Source of the DNA: a bacterium
Lineage (GTDB): Bacteria; Babelota; Babeliae; Babelales; Chromulinivoraceae
DNA length: 37,897 nt
Assembly (NCBI GenBank): GCA_947377595.1
Contig: CANCGK010000002.1
Location: 1 to 37,897 of the forward strand
Direction of reading: 5' to 3'
Shown: positions 16,712 through 24,813 of the stretch, piece after piece
How the letters are laid out: each line of letters opens with the position of its first letter
How positions within the stretch are numbered: the first letter of the stretch is position 1
The notes under the pieces: model-generated
Databases searched by the model: none
What the model was told of the DNA's origin: nothing
What the model saw: only the letters and a program-made list of their open reading frames with translations
Made by a program: the position numbers and the translations under genes

Positions 16712-17098
16712 TTACACAATTGATATTCGATACTTTTTTAGCCCATTTTGTAACGCTTGCAAGGGTAACATACCACACTGCATTCTTTTAATTCCAAGCT
16801 GAGTTTTTAGCAATTGTTCGACCAATTCATCAGAACAAGCTAAAATTTCATCAATTGTTTTATTTTGTGCAAACAGAGTCAACATCGAAGCCATAGCAAG
16901 ACTAATAACACATCCTTTACCTTCAAAGGCAATGTGCGTAATAATATTTTCGGCAACCATTCCATTTATCGTGACACTATCTCCGCACGATGGATTATAC
17001 ATAGGTGATATAAAATTAAACTCAGCAAGCAATCCAAAATTTCTTGGCTGCTGATAATGATCTAAAATTTCTTGCTCATATAAATTCTGCATACGCAT
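16712..17098 (-). CDS. IscU/SufU-type iron-sulfur cluster scaffold
   Basis: A 128-residue NifU_N-domain protein on which Fe-S clusters are assembled. The three cluster cysteines are present: NPSCGDS (Cys38, with Asp40), GKGCVIS (Cys63) and MQCGMLPLQAL (Cys108). It has the YEQEILDHYQQPRNFG start of the family. It lacks the LPPVK chaperone motif of classical IscU, which fits SufU better, although the longer SufU linker is not obvious. No cysteine desulfurase or other isc/suf gene is nearby on the visible sequence. Confidence 0.9.
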   Translation of the reverse strand: MRMQNLYEQEILDHYQQPRNFGLLAEFNFISPMYNPSCGDSVTINGMVAENIITHIAFEGKGCVISLAMASMLTLFAQNKTIDEILACSDELVEQLLKTQLGIKRMQCGMLPLQALQNGLKKYRISIV

Positions 17099-17135
17099 AA
17101 AAAATAAAGTCCTTTCTTGTTGGCATACTCAATGG

Positions 17136-17164
17136 ATTAAAATCCTTTTTACCTAGAATAGCAA
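17136..17164 (-). promoter_or_regulatory. Sigma70-like promoter for the Fe-S scaffold gene
   Basis: On minus: TTGCTA (17164-17159), 17-base spacer, TTTAAT (17141-17136), one mismatch from TATAAT. Start would be near 17129, about 30 bases before the ATG at 17098. Confidence 0.5.
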
Positions 17165-17232
17165 AAGTCTTGATTATTCAGCATAAAAAATCATAGATTT
17201 TATTAAATTTATTTTCAAAAGGGGGAAAATTT

Positions 17233-18345
17233 ATGAAACATGCTATCTATACTTTATCCATATTTTTAAGAATTATCATCATAACGTCTTGTACAAAAAT
17301 TTATACAGCAGATAAATTGCAACCTGTACGAAAAAGATCTCACAGTCAACCTATTTATTCGTCGCCAGCAAAAACTATATTTTGTTCCAACGTATCTGAA
17401 AGTTCTTCATCACAATATTCTGGATCTATACATTCATTATCACCAATTAATAGTACTAATCGCTCTCGAGCAAACTCTTTTCAATCATTAGCATCACATG
17501 ATACAATTCCATCTGCACAAGCAGGTCTTATTTCAACTCCTACAAGAGAAATTGTCAACGACATGAGCCCTATACAACATAGTTCATCTGAAAATTTTCG
17601 ACCTGTATCGCCTGCACAACTTTTAATACCCGGACCAGGTGCATTTAACTGGCAAGCAAAATCACAAGAATTTGATGAAAAAATGTTACTTAAAAACGAA
17701 CAAGATAAAGAAAAAAATGACAAATTGCTTAAAGAATTACAAAAAAAATTTAGAAATAAAAGTTTGATAGCTGCAGGAGCTTGCCTAACTATAGGCCTAA
17801 CAGCTCTACAATTACAATCAATGACAACAAAAGCTTTAGAACAAGAACAAGCGCATCGCTTTATTGGTGGCATGTTCCTGGCTCATTCTGCTATTACAAC
17901 AATCTTACCAACGATACTCAGCCTTGCCAGTGCTGCTTATGGTATGCATATTCTTAATAATTGGCTGTATGGAGACATTCATAATAACATTAAAGATCTG
18001 AGAAATGAACTTTTAGAAGAAAAAAAAGCGCGAATTTCAGGAGATAAAAATTCACTAGATAGACTGATAAAAATAGCGGATGATTCTCAACAAGCTAGAC
18101 ATCTGCTTTCACAAGTTACATCAAGCATAACGCAACTTAAATCTAATAACCGTGAGATTCAACAAAAATTAGAACGTATACATCCTTTAATTGCTAATAT
18201 TCAACTACAAACACAAGGATTGCATGAAATTATAGCGATTCAAGATATATCAACTGCTTTACCTGGTACAAGCACTGCACCGGCAGAAAAAAAAGCTACT
18301 CAAAAGCATTGGAAAGTGCGTCTACCTAATCCTTTTGGTAGATGA
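17233..18345 (+). CDS. Exported membrane protein with Ser-rich region and coiled coil, unknown function
   Basis: A 370-residue protein: signal segment (residues 1-26), a long Ser/Pro/Thr-rich stretch (about 30-135), a charged helix (EFDEKMLLKNEQDKEKNDKL), two hydrophobic segments around residues 178-192 and 210-240, then a coiled coil (LRNELLEEKKARISGDKNSL and on) and a basic tail. AGGGGGA precedes the ATG by a few bases. No family recognised. The paired hydrophobic segments and coiled coil resemble host-membrane-inserted proteins of intracellular bacteria; this is only a resemblance in shape. A terminator follows at once. Confidence 0.75.
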   Translation: MKHAIYTLSIFLRIIIITSCTKIYTADKLQPVRKRSHSQPIYSSPAKTIFCSNVSESSSSQYSGSIHSLSPINSTNRSRANSFQSLASHDTIPSAQAGLISTPTREIVNDMSPIQHSSSENFRPVSPAQLLIPGPGAFNWQAKSQEFDEKMLLKNEQDKEKNDKLLKELQKKFRNKSLIAAGACLTIGLTALQLQSMTTKALEQEQAHRFIGGMFLAHSAITTILPTILSLASAAYGMHILNNWLYGDIHNNIKDLRNELLEEKKARISGDKNSLDRLIKIADDSQQARHLLSQVTSSITQLKSNNREIQQKLERIHPLIANIQLQTQGLHEIIAIQDISTALPGTSTAPAEKKATQKHWKVRLPNPFGR

Positions 18346-18364
18346 ACATTTTAAAAAAAACAAA

Positions 18365-18407
18365 TATGGCAACGATTTATCAGTCTTATCGTTGCCATAC
18401 TTTTTTT
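18365..18407 (+). terminator. Terminator after the gene at 17233
   Basis: TATGGCAACGAT (18365-18376) pairs with ATCGTTGCCATA (18388-18399), followed by C and seven T. Confidence 0.9.
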
Positions 18408-18432
18408 AGTTACTCATCATTCCTGATAAAAA

Positions 18433-18708
18433 TTATCGAAAATCATCATGCTCTATACGCAAAGGCTCAACTTTTGAATACTTTCGTGGATAGCGATGAT
18501 ACAACTCAGAAAACATTTTTTGAGTTTCTTGCTGAGAATTATACATATGTGCAGATCGCGAACACTGTGTTTTTTTATGATACTTTACAGATTTACCAGA
18601 TGAGACATGAACTTTTTTGTTCAAGTTGCTTGATGTTTTGTTATGAGCACATACTTGAAAATTTACACAAACAAATACTAAAACAAGCAAGAATAATGAT
18701 TTTTTCAT
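18433..18708 (-). CDS. Small secreted basic protein, unknown function
   Basis: Ninety-one residues with a signal peptide (MKKSLFLLVLVFVCVNFQVCA) and a basic mature part rich in Lys, Ser and His. I chose the ATG at 18708 because AAAGGAG precedes it and the signal peptide starts there; the ATG at 18729 only adds seven residues. An overlapping plus-strand frame is rejected. Function unknown. Confidence 0.65.
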   Translation of the reverse strand: MKKSLFLLVLVFVCVNFQVCAHNKTSSNLNKKVHVSSGKSVKYHKKTQCSRSAHMYNSQQETQKMFSELYHRYPRKYSKVEPLRIEHDDFR

Positions 18709-18769
18709 GACGCGCTCCTTTTGTAGCACGGATATTATTTATTTTTTTATATACCAAATCATAGAAAAA

Positions 18770-19627
18770 TCAAATGATTTTTTGCAATAAAAATGAGATA
18801 GATTTTACATGAATACGTTCATGCTTGATAACATGAGCTTCAGGCAAGCTATTTGTACAATATAATGCAACAACTCCAAGATTAAAAAGTTCCATCCAAA
18901 TCGTCCCATGAAAAAATGCATGCGTAACAAAAATAACAATTTCTTGAACACCCATTAATTGTAAAGCCTTACAAACCTGAACTAAAGTTTGCCCCGAATC
19001 TAAAATATCATCATACACTATCACTTGAGAGCCAATACTACCTTGAAATGAAAGTAGCTCAATCATCTCTTCATGCCGTTTTTTTTCAAAAGAATGATGT
19101 ATAGCTAAAGGAAATATTTCCAACAACCATCGATGTCGAAGAAAAGCTCCACGATCAGGAAAAACAAATTCAAACCCTTGTGCAACGAAAGAAGCAAGGT
19201 CATCTTGAAATATCAATTGTTCGCTCAACATAGTTACAGGAGTCTTAAGTTCATGTAAAATCTCTAGATTATGCGGAGTTATCGTAACAATTTCATCAAC
19301 TCCTACTGCTGACAAAAGATCATCGGCGAAGAATAAACCTTGTGATATTCCTATAACTTTTTTATCTTGACGCTGATATCCCAAGTATGGAGAAAATAAC
19401 ACAACCTGAGCTGCTCGAGATTGCTTTAAAGTCGATAGCAATAATAGTAGGCTTACAACAAGATCTGCTCTTGCAGTTAAGCTTCCAATGACAATGCATT
19501 TTTTATTGAAAGTATCTGCTGGTATAAGAATTTGAAATTCTTGATGAGCAAACTGACCTATCACATACACATTGTGTTGCACTGATGGAAGTGTAAGATA
19601 TTGATATTGGTCTTGAATAAATAACAT
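18770..19627 (-). CDS. prs: Divergent ribose-phosphate pyrophosphokinase (PRPP synthetase)
   Basis: Would make PRPP from ribose 5-phosphate and ATP for nucleotide synthesis. The 285-residue protein is shorter than the usual about 315. Family blocks are present but altered: SPYLGYQRQDK (for PYFGYARQDR), GVDEIVTITPHNLEI (for VDLHAEQIQ, keeping the His), VFPDRGAFLRHR (for VSPDIGGVVRAR), and the ribose-5-phosphate loop VYDDILDSGQTL (for DDMIDTGGT). The NSLPE block near the end also fits. The loss of the canonical FxDGE segment near the N-terminus is odd, so regulation or even substrate may differ. It could be a PRPP-synthetase-like paralogue; no second copy is visible here. Confidence 0.82.
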   Translation of the reverse strand: MLFIQDQYQYLTLPSVQHNVYVIGQFAHQEFQILIPADTFNKKCIVIGSLTARADLVVSLLLLLSTLKQSRAAQVVLFSPYLGYQRQDKKVIGISQGLFFADDLLSAVGVDEIVTITPHNLEILHELKTPVTMLSEQLIFQDDLASFVAQGFEFVFPDRGAFLRHRWLLEIFPLAIHHSFEKKRHEEMIELLSFQGSIGSQVIVYDDILDSGQTLVQVCKALQLMGVQEIVIFVTHAFFHGTIWMELFNLGVVALYCTNSLPEAHVIKHERIHVKSISFLLQKII

Positions 19628-19644
19628 AATCTATCTTTACGCAT

Positions 19645-19683
19645 AAAATAAAGACCAAGAGTCTTAAAACTTTTGGTCTTTAT
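19645..19683 (-). terminator. Terminator upstream of prs, ends the lipoprotein transcript
   Basis: An 11-bp stem (19648-19658 with 19673-19683) around a 14-base loop. On minus it is followed by TTT, so it works leftwards, after the gene at 19716. Confidence 0.7.
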
Positions 19684-19715
19684 GTACATATCAGATAATC
19701 TCAGCTTTAAAATTA

Positions 19716-20003
19716 TTATTTTTTAGCTTGATCTTTTGATTTTTTTACATCTTTTTTATCTGCATGTTTTTTAGGTTCAACTTTTTTTGGTTGAGCTTTT
19801 TTTGCAGATTCTACTTTTTTAGCATCATGCTTTACAGCAACTGATTTTTTAGTTTCTAATTGAGTTGGACCTTGTTTTTTTGCTTTTTGTTTCTGAGCTG
19901 CTACTTTATTTTCATGCTTTTTTGCTTGAGGCTGTTCTTTTTTTTGGCAACCAGCAACAAAAACCATTAAGCTTAAAAACACTAAACTATTTAGATATTT
20001 CAT
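19716..20003 (-). CDS. Lysine-rich lipoprotein, unknown function
   Basis: Ninety-five residues: lipoprotein signal MKYLNSLVFLSLMVFVAGC with the lipid-modified Cys at residue 19 (lipobox VAGC), then an almost entirely charged Lys/Ala/Glu/Gln tail with repeated AKK, PKKxE and DKKD elements. The ATG at 20003 has GAGG about 6 bases upstream and starts the signal; the ATG at 20030 is rejected. The low-complexity basic tail could bind a polyanion such as LPS, peptidoglycan or nucleic acid; that is inference. No family recognised. Confidence 0.75.
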   Translation of the reverse strand: MKYLNSLVFLSLMVFVAGCQKKEQPQAKKHENKVAAQKQKAKKQGPTQLETKKSVAVKHDAKKVESAKKAQPKKVEPKKHADKKDVKKSKDQAKK

Positions 20004-20126
20004 ACTACACCTCAATTTCAACATACACATTTTAACACTTAAAAATGTGTTCGATTAAATAATATTTTACATCATCTGCAAACCTACACAAAAACCATAT
20101 CGATTGTAAACGGTTTGCTCGAAATA

Positions 20127-20304
20127 TTAAGCTTCTAAGTCTTCTTCAAAATCTGAGCAATCTTCTTGGGTTGGGTCACAAATTGCATTCAAATTTTGTT
20201 CAACTTTTTCTATTTCAGCATTAAACAATCCTTGTTGATATGCATAAAAACATCCTGCTGCAAGCACAACAACAAAAAACATCATGATTATATTTTTGTT
20301 CATT
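20127..20304 (-). pseudogene. Small lipoprotein gene with a +1 frameshift in a T6 run
   Basis: The ATG at 20302-20304 has an excellent AAAGGAG site and encodes MNKNIIMMV. After a run of six T (minus strand, 20279-20274) the reading frame is lost and stops after 27 codons. One frame over, the sequence continues sensibly: FVVVLAAGC (lipobox), FYAYQQGLFNAEIEKVEQNL, ICDPTQEDC, and an acidic end DFEEDLEA, stop at 20127-20129. With five T instead of six, one open frame of about 57 codons would result. The intact ribosome site and continuous lipoprotein-like sequence suggest a recent mutation, a sequencing error in the homopolymer, or expression by slippage. It fills most of the 330-base gap between its neighbours. 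Confidence 0.6.
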
Positions 20305-20333
20305 ACTCTCTCCTTTTTAATTATTAATGTAAC

Positions 20334-22958
20334 TTAAATTCTACCTACTTTAATGACTACTAATCGATCTGTCGATAAGATATTTTTAACAGCATCAGTA
20401 ATTTCTTTTGCTGTTATTTTTTGTAGAGTTTCTACACGTTTTTCAAAATAGTCAAATGGTAAATCATACTTCTTTAAAAAAAGTAATGTATTTGCTTTTT
20501 GCTCATTAGATTCATACAAAGAATCAAATGAATTAATCAATGCATTTTTTGCTTCTTGCAATTCTTCTTGCGGTAAATAATCAATTGCTTCGTTGAGTAC
20601 TTTGCCAATAGCTTGCACTGCTTGGTCTACACGATCTGCAGAAACCGTAGTACGGATTAATATCATTCCAGGTTGTTTACCTGATCCATAAACTAACGAT
20701 CCCCCTATACCATAAAACAAACCACTTTGTTCACGCAATTCAAACAAACGAGAACTCATTGAACCCAAAACCCCACCAGTTAAAATTTGTTCAAAAATCA
20801 AAATTTTATCATAGTCTGGATGCAAATATTCAACTGACAATCCTGCAAATGCTACAACAACTTGATCCCTATTTATATAAGAAATAATTTCTTGTGATTG
20901 CAATGGTTTTAATTGAGGATATACCAATTCTTCAATCACAGGACCTTGCCATGCGCCAATAGTATTCATAATGCTCTGTTGTATTGTTGAAGCATCAAAA
21001 TTACCAACTAAAGCTAAACGAGCTGCCTGAGGAGATATCATCCTTTTATAATAATCAATACAATCTTGTAACGTAATTGCATCAATACTTTCTTGGCTGC
21101 CGAGCATCATTTTAGAAAATGGATGATTTTTATACACTTGTTGACGAACTAATTGCATACTAAAAGAACTTGGGTTGTCCCAAAATTTCTTTAATTGCAC
21201 AGTAACTTGAGCTTTTACTTTATCTAAAGCGGCTTGAGTAAATAGTGCGTTAGTGAGCATGTCTGTTAAAAATTCAAGTCCTTTTTCTACATCTTGACGT
21301 AACATCGTTGTACTGATACTTCCAGCTGAAATAGAAAATGACATGCCATACGATTCAATCAAATCAGAAAATTTTTGACCTGGATAGTTACATGTACCTT
21401 CTAACAACATCTTGCTGACAATATGTGCAATTCCTTGTACATTTTCTGGATCATAATAATGCTTTGCTTTCAATTCTAGTTGACATTCTACTGTGTCAAC
21501 AACATCAGAATGCAACCAAACAGCCTGCAATCCATTCGATAAGGTCATTTCTTCTGGTTTTGCATAACAGGCCTGTTTTTTAGGATTTAAGGTTATCGTA
21601 TGAACATAGGAACCCTCTTCGACCACGCTATCTCGTTGAATCGATTGCAGTATAGCAAAATCTTCTTGGTCTGAAATTTCCTGCAATTCTTGTAATCGAA
21701 TCTTATCTTCTTGAGGAATAGCCAAAACTTGTCCTTGATGACGTAAGACGCGGGAACAATATTTTGCTGCTAAATTTTGAATTTTTTGCTGCAATAGTTC
21801 TGATGATACATTGCCATACGTAAATGGATACAAAGCATCTTGCGTTGCAATAAAAGATTTACCAATTGCATAAGCTTGGCTTTGTGTATCTTCTAATAAT
21901 TGTTGGTGTTCGATTTGAGCAAATCGTTGCGCACGTTCAACTTCTGCCAATGTCGGTCCATTTTTTGCAAGATCATCAATTTCTTGTTGTATTCTATCAA
22001 CAATCATAGAGATATCAGCTTGCTGTTTTGGATTAAATTCAACAAAAAGCATTGCTTTATCAAACATATCATAAATCATCGCGCAAACACTGACCGCAAC
22101 TTGTAATTCATCAACTAAAATTTTATAAAGCCGAGAACCTCTGCCGTTTGCTAAAATATAGGTCATTGATTCAAGTTCAAATTCATTTTGAGTGACAATG
22201 CCAGGCATAACAAAAGTTATAACACATGTAGACTGCTGAACGTCACGATATAATGTAAGATTTTTAGTTTTAATATCTTCATTAATATAAAATTGTTCAT
22301 TATTCCAACCTTGACCTGCAGGAATATGACCAAACTCTTTTTCGATTTTTTCGTGAACAGATTTTGGATCAACATCTCCAACGATAACCATGCACGCATT
22401 ATCTGGAGTATAATATTTTTTATAAAATTCCAACAATGTTGTACGATTAACAGACCATAAATCTTGTTTAAATCCGATGGTTGAATAATGATATGGGTGT
22501 GATTCAAAAATATTAGAAATTAAATCTTCACGCAAATGACGCACATAATTATCTTTACCCATTTTTAATTCTTGAATAACAGCTTTAACTTCTGAATTTA
22601 AATGATCTTGCTCAAACGTACAATTTTGCATGCAATCTGCCATGATCGGCAAAACTTTATCCCAATTTGCAACAGGAATATCAAATAAATAGCCTGTATA
22701 ATCATACCAAGTAAAAGCATTGCACATACCAGACAATTTACTTGTCGTTAAATTAATATCAGATTCTGTCAGCGTATCAGTCCCTTTAAAAATCATGTGT
22801 TCAATAAAATGAGCAATACCGCGCTGACCACTTTTCTCGTGTTTAGAGCCAACTTTATACCATAATTGAATGGATACAACAGCTGCATCTTTCTTTGGAC
22901 AAACGAGTAATGTTAATCCATTACTTAATTTTGTTTCTACAACTCTATGATTTTGCAT
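20334..22958 (-). CDS. M16-family zinc peptidase, two-module fusion
   Basis: An 874-residue protein made of two M16 (insulinase/mitochondrial-processing-peptidase) modules. The N-terminal module has the inverted zinc motif HFIEH (His50, Glu53, His54) and a downstream ligand candidate Glu130 in EVKAVIQELKM. The C-terminal module begins near residue 465 (MTLSNGLQAVWLHSD); at the matching place it reads HIVSK, so it has no zinc site and should be structural, as in MPP alpha subunits. No signal peptide is visible, so it may act in the cytoplasm or leave by an unknown route. AAGGGGA precedes the ATG. Likely role: degradation of peptides. Confidence 0.92.
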   Translation of the reverse strand: MQNHRVVETKLSNGLTLLVCPKKDAAVVSIQLWYKVGSKHEKSGQRGIAHFIEHMIFKGTDTLTESDINLTTSKLSGMCNAFTWYDYTGYLFDIPVANWDKVLPIMADCMQNCTFEQDHLNSEVKAVIQELKMGKDNYVRHLREDLISNIFESHPYHYSTIGFKQDLWSVNRTTLLEFYKKYYTPDNACMVIVGDVDPKSVHEKIEKEFGHIPAGQGWNNEQFYINEDIKTKNLTLYRDVQQSTCVITFVMPGIVTQNEFELESMTYILANGRGSRLYKILVDELQVAVSVCAMIYDMFDKAMLFVEFNPKQQADISMIVDRIQQEIDDLAKNGPTLAEVERAQRFAQIEHQQLLEDTQSQAYAIGKSFIATQDALYPFTYGNVSSELLQQKIQNLAAKYCSRVLRHQGQVLAIPQEDKIRLQELQEISDQEDFAILQSIQRDSVVEEGSYVHTITLNPKKQACYAKPEEMTLSNGLQAVWLHSDVVDTVECQLELKAKHYYDPENVQGIAHIVSKMLLEGTCNYPGQKFSDLIESYGMSFSISAGSISTTMLRQDVEKGLEFLTDMLTNALFTQAALDKVKAQVTVQLKKFWDNPSSFSMQLVRQQVYKNHPFSKMMLGSQESIDAITLQDCIDYYKRMISPQAARLALVGNFDASTIQQSIMNTIGAWQGPVIEELVYPQLKPLQSQEIISYINRDQVVVAFAGLSVEYLHPDYDKILIFEQILTGGVLGSMSSRLFELREQSGLFYGIGGSLVYGSGKQPGMILIRTTVSADRVDQAVQAIGKVLNEAIDYLPQEELQEAKNALINSFDSLYESNEQKANTLLFLKKYDLPFDYFEKRVETLQKITAKEITDAVKNILSTDRLVVIKVGRI

Positions 22959-23141
22959 ATTTCCCCTTAATTTTTCTATCGAATAGTCACATGAATAAAG
23001 GTACTATCAAAAATTAATTCATACAACTCTTGCTTATCTGTGCATCTGTTCATGACTGCTTACATATTTATTAAAAAAAATTACAAACTCTTTATTTTTA
23101 CAAAAAGAAAATGCTACAGTAATTACGAATAGAAAAAAACA

Positions 23142-23177
23142 AAAAAAAGGAGTAACGATGAAAATTATCAAAAAAAT
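23142..23177 (+). repeat. 36-bp direct repeat, copy 1 of 2 (copy 2 at 23809-23844)
   Basis: Both copies are identical from an A7 run through the GGAG ribosome site and into the first six codons of the genes at 23158 and 23825 (MKIIKK). It marks a tandem gene duplication with conserved translation start. Confidence 0.9.
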
Positions 23178-23793
23178 GTTATGTATGACCATGATAAGCT
23201 TTGCAATGAATTCAATTGATGCACGATCAAAAGAATCTATTACTATGAAAAATGAATATGGAGCACCTATTTATGTCAGTCTAGAATTTAGATCAAAAGT
23301 TGGCCTTCACATGCATAGTAGTGAGCGTCGTATATTAGAAAAAAATGAAACTATGACAGTAATAGCAAATAGTTTTGATGATACATTCTATAAAATTTAT
23401 ACAGCCCCTCTAGCTGCAGTCAATCCCGGAGCTCAGATAGGTATCATAGGTGTTAGTGCAGGTTATGGTGCCGCTCTATTTACTACATCAGCAGTTGCTG
23501 CTACAGGCGTAGGAGCTGCTGTCATGGCAGGAGGCATTGCCGCAGGCGCAGCTACTGCAGAAATATTAAAATCTTTAAATAATGCATCTCGAAAAGCGCA
23601 TGGTAATAAGTTTTTTGTTATCAGTCATAACTCTAAACAATCAAAACTTGCAGGCACAAAGCAAATTGTCATCACAGGATATCCATCGCAAGCTGACTAT
23701 GAAACAACAAAAAATACTCTAGAAGTACCGCAATCTAAAAAATCAAATTCTCAAGAAGAATCAACAAAAGAATCTCAATTAGCTCAACAATAA
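23158..23793 (+). CDS. Secreted protein, first of a tandem paralogue pair
   Basis: A 211-residue protein: signal peptide (MKIIKKMLCMTMISFAMNSIDA), a beta-rich domain beginning KESITMKNEYGAPIYVSLEF, a Gly/Ala-rich hydrophobic stretch (about residues 97-138) that could cross or insert in a membrane, a second beta part (KFFVISHNSK...GTKQIVITGYPSQADY) and a polar Ser/Glu/Gln tail. Ribosome site GGAG. Its paralogue at 23825 shares the signal start, the NEYG element and the (I)xGYxSQxxY element. No family recognised. Confidence 0.75.
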   Translation: MKIIKKMLCMTMISFAMNSIDARSKESITMKNEYGAPIYVSLEFRSKVGLHMHSSERRILEKNETMTVIANSFDDTFYKIYTAPLAAVNPGAQIGIIGVSAGYGAALFTTSAVAATGVGAAVMAGGIAAGAATAEILKSLNNASRKAHGNKFFVISHNSKQSKLAGTKQIVITGYPSQADYETTKNTLEVPQSKKSNSQEESTKESQLAQQ

Positions 23794-23824
23794 ATGTTAA
23801 ACGTTAATAAAAAAAGGAGTAACG

Positions 23825-24598
23825 ATGAAAATTATCAAAAAAATAATGACTTATCTCGTCCTTGCCAGCTATTTTTATGCTATAGATGCAAAAAATAAAC
23901 AACAAATCTTTTTGAATAATGAATATGGTGATGATGTATTAATAAAGGCAACTTGGCAATCAACAAGCTTTCCTTATTTTTTTAAAACAGAGCCTATTCA
24001 ACTGCGTGAGCATGATAAACATTTAATGCTCAAAGCTCCTTATTCTTATTATAAGCTTGTTGGGTTAAGCGCTAGTCCACAAGACTCTCTTGATAGCAAT
24101 ATAGATTTAATAGATCATGAAATGCCTTACGAAATCCCATTAATTGCCAGCAATGAAGATGTTTTAGATGAAAAACACGTAGGTAATAATACCTATTTTA
24201 TCGTCAAGGCATCGCATAAAAATTCTGATATTCCAGGGCAAAAGAAAATTTATATTCAAGGTTATACTTCTCAACAAAAATATGTTGCTCAAATAGCAAA
24301 AACAACCGAACAAGAAAAATTAGCTCAAGCTCAACAATATAATCAACAAAAAAAACTTGCTCAAACTCAACAAAAAATACAAGAAGAAAAAATGGTGCAA
24401 GCTCAGAAGCTACAAGAAGCTCAACAGAAAATACAAAATGAAAAACTTGCTCGAGCTCAACAAATCTGGCAAAAAAATCAAGAAATGCAGATGAAATCAG
24501 TAAAAAATACTGCTCTTGAATACGAATCCCAGGAGACTCCAGACAACACTGATTTATTATTACAATCTAATCATATAGATCTTTACTCTCTTGAATAA
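23825..24598 (+). CDS. Secreted protein with Gln-rich coiled coil, second of the tandem pair
   Basis: A 257-residue paralogue of the preceding gene: signal peptide (MKIIKKIMTYLVLASYFYAIDA), a beta-rich domain beginning QQIFLNNEYGDDVLIKATW, a second part with NNTYFIVKASHKN and KKIYIQGYTSQQKY, then a long Gln/Lys/Ala coiled coil (about residues 155-222) made of imperfect EEKMVQAQ/NEKLARAQ/QEKLAQAQ units. The membrane-like Gly/Ala stretch of its sister is missing. A GGAG site precedes the ATG and a terminator follows. Unknown function; both look like surface or secreted proteins. Confidence 0.75.
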   Translation: MKIIKKIMTYLVLASYFYAIDAKNKQQIFLNNEYGDDVLIKATWQSTSFPYFFKTEPIQLREHDKHLMLKAPYSYYKLVGLSASPQDSLDSNIDLIDHEMPYEIPLIASNEDVLDEKHVGNNTYFIVKASHKNSDIPGQKKIYIQGYTSQQKYVAQIAKTTEQEKLAQAQQYNQQKKLAQTQQKIQEEKMVQAQKLQEAQQKIQNEKLARAQQIWQKNQEMQMKSVKNTALEYESQETPDNTDLLLQSNHIDLYSLE

Positions 24599-24631
24599 AA
24601 ACTTTCTAGATAAGGTAATTTTTTACACTTT

Positions 24632-24665
24632 AGGTAGTATGCATCTGTACATACTACCTTTTTTT
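24632..24665 (+). terminator. Terminator after the paralogue pair
   Basis: AGGTAGTATG (24632-24641) pairs with CATACTACCT (24650-24659), followed by a T run. Confidence 0.9.
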
Positions 24666-24762
24666 GCTCAAGCCAAATGCCGCGTTTCGTAATTAAATTG
24701 ACTGCGGATAGTCGTGTTGTCTTCACTTCAAAGAAATTCAAATAGAAATAAATTAGATTTTT

Positions 24763-24771
24763 TGATATAAT
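24763..24771 (+). promoter_or_regulatory. Extended -10 promoter for the comEC-like gene
   Basis: TGATATAAT is an exact extended -10 (TGnTATAAT). Start would be near 24778, about 36 bases before the ATG at 24814. There is no clear -35. Confidence 0.55.
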
Positions 24772-24813
24772 TATTTACGATATCATTGTATTAAACTTAT
24801 TTTCATAATATTC

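Noticed and set aside
18342..18710. 122-codon plus-strand frame
   Set aside because: Opposite strand of the signal-peptide gene at 18433-18708 and crosses the terminator at 18365.
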